Below are positions 5,889 to 11,776 of a stretch of 11,776 nt of DNA, piece after piece. Source of the stretch: Bacillota bacterium (GTDB taxonomy: Bacteria > Bacillota > Sulfobacillia > RBS10-35 > JAJYVN01). The first letter of the stretch is position 1, and each line of letters opens with the position of its first letter. The notes beneath the pieces are model-generated. The model did no database searches and was not told the origin of the DNA. It saw only the letters and a program-made list of their open reading frames with translations. The stretch is taken from the NCBI GenBank assembly GCA_021791995.1, contig JAJYVN010000065.1, positions 1-11,776 on the forward strand. Reading direction: 5' to 3'. The position numbers were made by a program, and so were the translations under genes.

Positions 5889-8177
5889 TTGGCTTCGAAC
5901 AACCCTCTGTTGGATGATCTCAATGCGGAGCAACGCCGAGCCGTGACGGCTCCACCAGGGCCGCTATTGGTGTTGGCTGGTGCTGGTTCCGGAAAAACCA
6001 GGGTGCTGACCAAGCGGTTGGCCCATCTCATTGCGCAAGGGACCCGTCCGGACCGTATCCTTGCCATTACCTTTACCAACAAGGCGGCTCGTGAGATGGC
6101 CGAGCGGACCGAGGCCCTGTTGGGACCCGTGGCAAGCGGTATGTGGGTTCATACGTTTCATGCGACGTGCGCGCGCATCCTGCGCCGAGAAATCGACCTT
6201 TTTGGCTTCACTCGCGATTTCACCATCCTGGATGCGGACGATCAGCGGACCCTCGTTCGGGAGGTGGCCCGTGACCTCAACCTTGCCGAGGAGCATTTTC
6301 CGCGCCCGGCGGTTCTGGCTCGGATCAGTCGTGCCAAAAACGCAATGCGTTCTCCGACCCGCGAGCGAGCGGAGGCGAAGGACCCGCTCAGTCGGGGCTA
6401 TGCGGAGGCGTATGCCCGGTACCAAGAGCGGCTGTCCGCGAATAATGCACTGGATTTTGACGACCTCTTGGTCTTCTGCGTCCACCTGCTGGAGGCGGGT
6501 CTGGGTGGTCCCGAGCCGGATTGGCCAAGGGGACCACGGATCATGGAGGGGTCGGGGATAACGGAAAGGGCGAACGAGGTCGGTCGCCGCTATCGCGACC
6601 GTTTCGATCACGTCTTGGTCGATGAGTATCAGGACACCAATCAGGCACAATATCGGATGCTCCGGGCGCTGGTCCATGCGCACCACAACCTTACTGCAGT
6701 GGGTGACGAGGATCAGAGCATCTATGCCTTCCGCGGTGCCGACCAGGGCAACATCTTGCGTTTTGAGGAGGATTTCCCCCAAAGCCAGGTGGTACGCCTG
6801 GAACAAAACTATCGGTCCACGCAACCGATTCTGGATGTCTCTGCTCGGTTAATTGACCATAACGATCGGCGGTATCCGAAGCGCCTCTGGACGGCCCTCG
6901 GTGGAGGGGAACCGGTGGTTGTCTACCAAGCCCGGAGTGCCGCCGATGAAGCAACCTTTGTGGCGTCGGAGATGGCCACACTTCACGCCGAGGGGCGACG
7001 CTGGGGTGACTTCGCGGTTCTGTATCGCACCCATGCCCAGTCGCGCGCGGTGGAGGAGGCGCTCTTGGGACGCTCGATTCCCTATCGCGTCGTGGGCGGG
7101 CTCCGCTTCTATGAGCGGAAGGAAATTAAAGATGTCCTGTCCTACCTCCGCTTGCTTGTCAACCCGCTCGACTGGCAAGCGTTTCGTCGCGCGGTGGCGA
7201 TTCCACGGCGCGGAATTGGGGACGGGACGATCGCGACTCTGGAGGAGCACGCGTTCCAGACGGGAGAGTCGTTGGACTCGTGTCTAATCAACGCGCGCGG
7301 GATTGTTTCAGGCCGTGCGGCGGCCACCCTCAGTGCCTTTGGCGAAATGTTGGATCAGTTGCGTGCAACCATTGAGGGCACGGAGGAGGATGGGCCGCGT
7401 TCGGTGGCAGATGCCATCCGTGCTGTACTTGATCAGAGTGGAATCTTGGCGGCGCTCCGCTCCGAGGATTCCGTGGACGCCATGACACGCCTGGAGAACC
7501 TGGAGGAGCTCGTCTCGGTTGCTCGGGAACGAGGACAGGAACTGGGGACTGCTATGGCGGGGATCGCCGCGTTTCTGCAGCAGACGGCCTTGGTCTCAGA
7601 GGCGGATCTTGTGCCGGGAGAGGGAACCGTAGACGCAGCGGTGCTACTCACGCTGCATGCGGCCAAAGGCCTCGAGTTCCCCGTTGTATTCCTTGTGGGC
7701 TTGGAGGAGCACCTCTTTCCGCACAGCCGTTCGCTCCAAGGACCGGACGCGGTGGAAGAGGAGCGGCGCCTTTGCTATGTCGGCATGACGCGAGCCAAGC
7801 AGCGTTTATTTCTGACCTGGGCGCTGGAACGCAGTTTGTATGGAGGGCCGAGTCAGCCTACCACTCCCTCGCGTTTCCTGCAGGAAATTGATCGGAGGGC
7901 AGTGGTGGAGCGCACTCCGGCAGAGCGTCCGGCACCTGTCAACGCGTGGCGATTGCCCCGGCACCGATCGACGGAACCAACTGGTGTCACCCGTCGCAGC
8001 GTGCCAGTAGAGGATTTCGCGCCCGGCGATCGGGTGTTTCACCACAAGTGGGGGGAAGGAGTTGTCGTCTCTGCCCGTGGGCAGGGGGAAAAGAGCGAGG
8101 TGACGGTCGACTTTGCTGAGGGGGGGCGCCGGGCGCTGCTATTGATATACGCGAATCTCGAGAAAGCGAGCGGCTGA
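5889..8177 (+). CDS. pcrA: ATP-dependent DNA helicase PcrA (UvrD/Rep family)
   Basis: Superfamily 1A 3'-5' DNA helicase acting in nucleotide excision repair, plasmid replication and clearing proteins from DNA. Numbered from TTG 5889 (762 residues): Q-motif region LNAEQRRAV (11-19), Walker A GAGSGKT (31-37), motif II DEYQDTN (245-251), motif III GDEDQSIYAFRGAD (272-285), motif IV LEQNYRS (304-310), motif V TLHAAKGLEF (588-597) and motif VI ERRLCYVGMTRAKQ (625-638). A C-terminal Tudor-like domain (about 713-760, GDRVFHHKWGEGVV) is the part that contacts RNA polymerase in Bacillus PcrA. All motifs are intact. Compared with the Geobacillus protein there are about 24 extra residues (roughly 203-228) just before motif II. 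GTG 5871 is an alternative start. It lies 80 bases after the kinase and 73 before ligA, consistent with co-transcription with ligA. Confidence 0.96.
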   Translation: MASNNPLLDDLNAEQRRAVTAPPGPLLVLAGAGSGKTRVLTKRLAHLIAQGTRPDRILAITFTNKAAREMAERTEALLGPVASGMWVHTFHATCARILRREIDLFGFTRDFTILDADDQRTLVREVARDLNLAEEHFPRPAVLARISRAKNAMRSPTRERAEAKDPLSRGYAEAYARYQERLSANNALDFDDLLVFCVHLLEAGLGGPEPDWPRGPRIMEGSGITERANEVGRRYRDRFDHVLVDEYQDTNQAQYRMLRALVHAHHNLTAVGDEDQSIYAFRGADQGNILRFEEDFPQSQVVRLEQNYRSTQPILDVSARLIDHNDRRYPKRLWTALGGGEPVVVYQARSAADEATFVASEMATLHAEGRRWGDFAVLYRTHAQSRAVEEALLGRSIPYRVVGGLRFYERKEIKDVLSYLRLLVNPLDWQAFRRAVAIPRRGIGDGTIATLEEHAFQTGESLDSCLINARGIVSGRAAATLSAFGEMLDQLRATIEGTEEDGPRSVADAIRAVLDQSGILAALRSEDSVDAMTRLENLEELVSVARERGQELGTAMAGIAAFLQQTALVSEADLVPGEGTVDAAVLLTLHAAKGLEFPVVFLVGLEEHLFPHSRSLQGPDAVEEERRLCYVGMTRAKQRLFLTWALERSLYGGPSQPTTPSRFLQEIDRRAVVERTPAERPAPVNAWRLPRHRSTEPTGVTRRSVPVEDFAPGDRVFHHKWGEGVVVSARGQGEKSEVTVDFAEGGRRALLLIYANLEKASG

Positions 8178-8250
8178 ACCCGCCGCTGCGTTGAACCGGA
8201 CGGCGGACGTGAACCGCCTGAACGTCCTCGGAGCGGGAGGAGTGGGGCCG

Positions 8251-10245
8251 ATGGCAGAGACCACGCCAGCAGAACGGGCGGAGGAGCTACGCCGACGCAT
8301 TCAGGATGCCGACCACCGCTACTATGTCCTCGACCAGCCGACGGTGGATGACGCAACGTACGACGAGTGGATGCGCGCGTTGCGCGCGCTGGAGGAACAG
8401 TATCCCGAGCTTGTGACTCCCCACTCGCCGACGCAGCGCGTTGCGGGACTTCCGGCAGACCGCTTTGCGCCGGTGCATCACACCGCTCCGCTTCTATCCT
8501 TGGAAAACGCCTTCGGGGCGGAGGAGCTCAGAGCTTGGGAACGAAGGGTGCGGCGCCAGGTTGATGGTCCGCTACGTTACGTCGTCGAGTTGAAGATCGA
8601 CGGATTGTCCGTTGCCCTGACCTTCGAGGGTGGGGTTTTCACGCTTGGAGCGACCCGTGGAGACGGACAGACAGGCGAGGATGTCACGATGAGTTTGCGG
8701 ACGGTACGAAGCCTCCCGCTGCAACTCAATCCACCCTTCCCGCCCCGGCTGACTGTGCGCGGGGAGGTGTTTTTGCCGCGCTCGGCATTCGACCGCCTCA
8801 ACGCTTCTCGAGCGGCGATGGGAGAGCCGTTGTTTGCCAATCCGCGCAATGCGGCGGCGGGCTCCCTCCGACAGCTCGATCCCTCCGTCACAGCCCGTCG
8901 TGGGTTGCGCCTGTTCTGCTATCAAGTGCTCGCTGGTCCAGAGCCAATGGATCAGTGGGATGCGTTGCAATACCTGCGCTCCCTGGGACTGCCCGTAGAG
9001 AGCCATGCAGTATGGGCCAACGATCTGGAAGAGGTGATCCGTGTCTGCGAAGCATGGCGGCAACGGCGCGAGACGCTCGACTACGCAACCGACGGGCTCG
9101 TCGTCAAGGTGGATGCCATCGGGATGCAGCAGGGGCTTGGAGCGACCGGGCACGCCCCGCGGTGGGCCATTGCCTATAAGTTTCCATCCGAGACTGTCGA
9201 GACCCGTGTCCTGGACGTCCTCGTCTCCGTGGGTCGCAGTGGGATCCTGACTCCACTGGCCGTGCTCCGGCCGGTCCGTTTGGGGGGGAGCACGATTAGC
9301 CGCGCCAGCCTCCACAACCCAGACTACGTCCAGGCCAAGGATGTGCGTGTGGGCGACACAGTTCGTGTTCGGAAGGCGGGAGAGGTTATTCCGGAGGTTT
9401 CTGAGGTGGTTCCGGGGGAGCGCACGCCCGAGACCACCCCTTTTGTGATGCCGTCAAATTGTCCGGTGTGTGGCACCCCCGTGGTGCGCATTCCCGGAGA
9501 GGCGGCGGTTCGCTGTCCCAATTCCGCCTGCCCCGCCCAGGTTGCCGGATCGCTTGTGCACTGGGGAAGCAGGGGTGCAATGGCGATCGATGGTCTGGGC
9601 ATCCAAACGGTGCAGACCCTGCTCACGGCTGGCTTGGTGAGCGATCCCGCAGATCTCTATAACCTTACCTTGCCGGTGGTGGCGTCTCTGGAGCGGTTTG
9701 CGTCAAAATCGGCCGCCAATCTTGTGCGTGCCATCGATGAAAGCCGATCCCGCCCCCTCTGGCGCTTGCTTGTCGCTCTTGGAATTCGTCTGGTTGGTGA
9801 ACGGGCGGCGCAGATCCTGGCCAAAGGATTTGGCTCGATAGATCAGATAGCCGCGGCCTCCGTGGAGGAATTGCAGTCTCTTCCTGATATTGGAGGGAAG
9901 ATTGCCCTTTCCGTACACGCCTTCTTTGAGGATCCGGATAACCGCAACCTTGTGGAACGTCTCCGCCAGGCCGGTGTTTCCCTCGTCGACAAGACTTTGC
10001 CTGATGCGGAGGGCCGGCAACCACTGGCGGAGAAGCGCCTCGTGTTGACCGGTACACTTTCGGGATGGAGTCGACAGGCGGCAACGGCCGCAATCGAGGC
10101 AGCTGGTGGCCGTGTGACGGCGTCGGTGAGTCCTCGTACGGATTTTGTGGTGGCGGGGGAGAACCCCGGCTATAAGCTGACCCAAGCCCACGACTTCGGT
10201 ATCCCGGTCATCGGCGAGGAGGAGTTGCGGAGACTCTTGGGTTGA
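8251..10245 (+). CDS. ligA: NAD-dependent DNA ligase LigA
   Basis: Seals nicks in duplex DNA during replication and repair using NAD+. Numbered from ATG 8251 (664 residues, normal length): the N-terminal Ia domain with the NMN-contacting region YYVLDQPTVDDATYDE (24-39), the adenylation motif KIDG with nucleotidyl-lysine Lys115, and an OB-fold. The four-cysteine zinc finger is Cys404, 407, 422 and 427; helix-hairpin-helix repeats and a C-terminal BRCT domain (about 590-664, starting near LAEKRLVLTGTL) follow. ATG 8251 is chosen because GGGAGGAG (8235-8242) lies 8 bases upstream; an upstream in-frame TTG at 8191 has no comparable site and would add residues foreign to the family. It follows pcrA closely, the usual order in Bacillota. 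No camS-like gene follows; the next sequence is non-coding and then transposon debris. Confidence 0.97.
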   Translation: MAETTPAERAEELRRRIQDADHRYYVLDQPTVDDATYDEWMRALRALEEQYPELVTPHSPTQRVAGLPADRFAPVHHTAPLLSLENAFGAEELRAWERRVRRQVDGPLRYVVELKIDGLSVALTFEGGVFTLGATRGDGQTGEDVTMSLRTVRSLPLQLNPPFPPRLTVRGEVFLPRSAFDRLNASRAAMGEPLFANPRNAAAGSLRQLDPSVTARRGLRLFCYQVLAGPEPMDQWDALQYLRSLGLPVESHAVWANDLEEVIRVCEAWRQRRETLDYATDGLVVKVDAIGMQQGLGATGHAPRWAIAYKFPSETVETRVLDVLVSVGRSGILTPLAVLRPVRLGGSTISRASLHNPDYVQAKDVRVGDTVRVRKAGEVIPEVSEVVPGERTPETTPFVMPSNCPVCGTPVVRIPGEAAVRCPNSACPAQVAGSLVHWGSRGAMAIDGLGIQTVQTLLTAGLVSDPADLYNLTLPVVASLERFASKSAANLVRAIDESRSRPLWRLLVALGIRLVGERAAQILAKGFGSIDQIAAASVEELQSLPDIGGKIALSVHAFFEDPDNRNLVERLRQAGVSLVDKTLPDAEGRQPLAEKRLVLTGTLSGWSRQAATAAIEAAGGRVTASVSPRTDFVVAGENPGYKLTQAHDFGIPVIGEEELRRLLG

Positions 10246-10663
10246 GTTGTGCCGATGGTTGCCAGGCCCAGCCCCGCCCGAACGACCGGAGCAAGTCTTC
10301 GTCCCGCTTGCGGGCTCACGCAGTGGTCGACGGATCGGACGGTCGCGGTCCGGTGCGGCCCTTTTAGAAGCCATGATCGTGCGGATCACATCAGGCCCCT
10401 AAGGTTTGAAATCGTGGTTGCAGTGATGTGCGGGGCCGCGATCCGGCGGTGGTGTCTCGGATGCTGCGCTGCACGGATGGTCTTATGCCCTGTAGATCGG
10501 GCTCTTCGCTTCACCCCTGAATCCAATACCACTAAGTTAGATAGCCTAAGGGAGCCTGGGGGCGATATACGGCAAGGGAAGGCGGCAAACGAGCGACGGG
10601 GCTGGAATCAGCCTGAGGCCGGTCGTGGCAGCGCTGGACATCCCATATTGTCCGTGGTAGGAC
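10246..10663. other. 418-bp non-coding gap after ligA, left flank of IS remnant
   Basis: I see no supported gene here; the open plus-strand frame from 10249 is Arg/Ala-rich, resembles nothing and runs into the transposase in another frame. A weak 5-bp hairpin (GCAAG 10291-10295 with CTTGC 10307-10311), with no T-run, is the only terminator-like structure after ligA. An AT-richer stretch at 10525-10546, including CACTAAGTTAGATAGCC (10530-10546), could be the left terminal repeat of the IS4-type element, but its right-hand partner is not found, so this is speculative. Confidence 0.5.
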
Positions 10664-11195
10664 ATGGGTATGAGCAAGAAGCAGCCGCGACAGCCGCTAC
10701 CAACCGTTCAGCGCATCTCGCTGGGGGCCTTGGCCCGTGTCTATCCCGCCGACATCGTGGACGAGGTGCTGGAGCACTGTGAACGCGAGGAGGAACGCCG
10801 TCGGCTCCTGCCAGCGCGGTTGATGGTCTACTTTGTGATCGCCCTGGCCCTGTTGAGCGGGTCGGCGTACCGCGAAGTGATGCAGAAAGTCGTGGAAGGC
10901 TTGCGCGGCCTGCGGGCATGGTCAGACGACTGGAAGGTACCCACTGATGCGGGGATCACCATCGCCTGCCAGCGGTTGGGCGCAGAGGCGCTGCGCGAGC
11001 TATTCGACAGGGTGGCCCGGCCGATGGCGAGCCCTAAGACCCACGGCACCTGATACCGCCACTGGCGTGTGGTCGCCTTGGACGGGACGTGCATGGACCT
11101 GCCCGACAGTGAGGAGAATCGCGAGACCTTCGGCCGGCCGGGAAGCAGTCGCGGGCAGCGGAGCGGATACCCTCAGGCCCGGGTTGTCTCCGAGC
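10664..11195 (+). pseudogene. Broken IS4-family transposase (nonsense codon and 3' truncation)
   Basis: The first 129 codons (ATG 10664, or ATG 10670) encode the N-terminal domain of IS4-type transposases: ISLGALARVYPADIVDEVLE, then RRRLLPARLMVYFVIALALL and a helical region ending ARPMASPKTHGT. A TGA at 11051-11053 interrupts the frame. Reading on in the same frame gives the family's next block, YRHWRVVALDGT, with the first catalytic Asp at 11081-11083, followed by GRPGSSRGQRSGYPQARVV. The family usually has Trp (TGG) at about the stop position, so a single base change probably created the stop. Recognisable similarity ends near 11195, and the rest of the catalytic domain (second Asp and Glu) is missing, so the element cannot move by itself. 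The end coordinate is approximate. Insertion after ligA appears not to have disturbed any gene. Confidence 0.8.
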
Positions 11196-11392
11196 CCAAA
11201 CGGAAACCAGCGGTGAAATGGGTGCGTAGCAAGCTGATATTGGCCAAGCATTCCTGGGAGTTCGGCTGCGAGGGAATCCCGCAGGCGGGAGAGGGCATAG
11301 GGCAGCATACCGGTGCCCTGGGAGCACCAGCGACTGGACCAGGAGCAATGGCGTCAGCGCGGGTCCTATCCCCCCTTTCCACCAAGAACCGA
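11196..11392. other. 197-bp unassigned segment between two transposase remnants
   Basis: The IS4-type similarity ends at the left side and the second transposase stops at the right side. None of the six frames gives a recognisable piece of either transposase here. It should contain the end of the second element, and possibly a junction where one element replaced the end of the other, but no matching terminal inverted repeats could be seen. Confidence 0.5.
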
Positions 11393-11776
11393 TCATGCGG
11401 CCGCATGGCGTGGAAACGTGAGCAGAACGGGCATGTGGGGCTCGATCACCTCGGCGACGACCGTGTCGAAGCGGTAGTCGGCCTGGTGCACCCAGGCGGC
11501 GAAGTGCTGGCAGTAGGCGGCAAAGAAGTAGTGGGCGGTGCGGTTACGGCGCCCACGTCTGCGATTTCGGAGTTGGCCGAAGTCGTTCCGCTTGCGGGTG
11601 TGGCTGCGTTCGGTGCAGGTGCGGTCGTTGTACGCCAAGCGCCAAGCCTCGGTGCCACGGGCGATGCCGGGATGCAGGCGGAAGGCGGCGGTAGCGGAGA
11701 TGTAGACGATGTGGGAACAGGGCGGCTGGTCGCCAGGGGCAGAATGCTTGCGTGTGCGGGGGCAGACATGTTTGCG
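11393..11776 (-). CDS. DDE transposase, C-terminal part (cut by window edge)
   Basis: The minus-strand frame is open from the right window edge to TGA at 11393-11395, giving 127 residues. It has the layout of IS4-superfamily/IS1182-like DDE transposases: a Cys-containing segment (VCPRTRK ... PPCSHIVYI), then RLHPGIARGTEAWRLAYNDR, then the catalytic Glu block YNDRTCTERSHTRKRNDF. This matches the Y-x2-R-x3-E spacing of the YREK motif, with Glu56 of the visible part. A basic stretch (about 70-80) and a hydrophobic helix HYFFAAYCQHFAAWV (82-96) follow, as in the family. The first two catalytic Asp residues and the N-terminus lie beyond the window, so whether the gene is complete cannot be said. 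It is a different type from the IS4-type remnant at 10664 and is oppositely oriented. Confidence 0.8.
   Translation of the reverse strand, partial: RKHVCPRTRKHSAPGDQPPCSHIVYISATAAFRLHPGIARGTEAWRLAYNDRTCTERSHTRKRNDFGQLRNRRRGRRNRTAHYFFAAYCQHFAAWVHQADYRFDTVVAEVIEPHMPVLLTFPRHAAA

Noticed and set aside
11051..11053. Selenocysteine or other recoding of the TGA in the IS4-type transposase
   Set aside because: The remainder of the catalytic domain is missing anyway, so an ordinary nonsense mutation in a decaying element is the simpler explanation.
11630..11650. Apparent frameshift in the right-edge transposase
   Set aside because: Careful recounting across the repeated CTTGGCG units showed that EAWRLAYNDR reads continuously in one frame; the gene is intact within the window.

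Overview
The window looks like chromosome from a fairly GC-rich Gram-positive-type bacterium. A Bacillota (Firmicutes) relative is the best guess, because pcrA and ligA lie next to each other, TrpS reads like the Bacillota form, and Shine-Dalgarno sites are strong and purine-rich with frequent GTG/TTG starts. Genus cannot be decided from sequence alone; an Alicyclobacillaceae-like lineage is possible but unproven.

Layout. Positions 1-696 hold no confident gene: a palindromic hairpin at the left edge, one weak small ORF, another hairpin, and a possible 7-codon leader ORF that overlaps the next gene. At 703-1524 (+) is a membrane site-2-protease-like (M50) metalloprotease. The convergent gap 1525-2029 contains several hairpins, one of them a plausible intrinsic terminator. 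trpS lies on the minus strand (2030-3019). Its roughly 700-bp divergent upstream region (3020-3729) has no convincing gene but carries three stable hairpins.

From 3730 three plus-strand genes follow with short gaps: an orphan sensor histidine kinase (GAF-PAS-HisKA-HATPase with an odd N-terminal extension), the DNA helicase pcrA and the NAD-dependent DNA ligase ligA. pcrA and ligA form a DNA repair/replication pair; pcrB and camS, their usual companions in Bacillus, are absent and the kinase sits upstream instead.

The right end (10246-11776) is a mobile-element graveyard: a non-coding gap, an IS4-type transposase broken by a TGA codon and cut short after its first catalytic Asp, about 200 bp of unassigned DNA, and the C-terminal part of a second, unrelated DDE transposase on the minus strand running off the window.

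I found no CRISPR array, tRNA, rRNA, toxin-antitoxin or defence system. The most unusual points are the kinase N-terminal extension, the structured trpS leader region, and the broken transposase pair.
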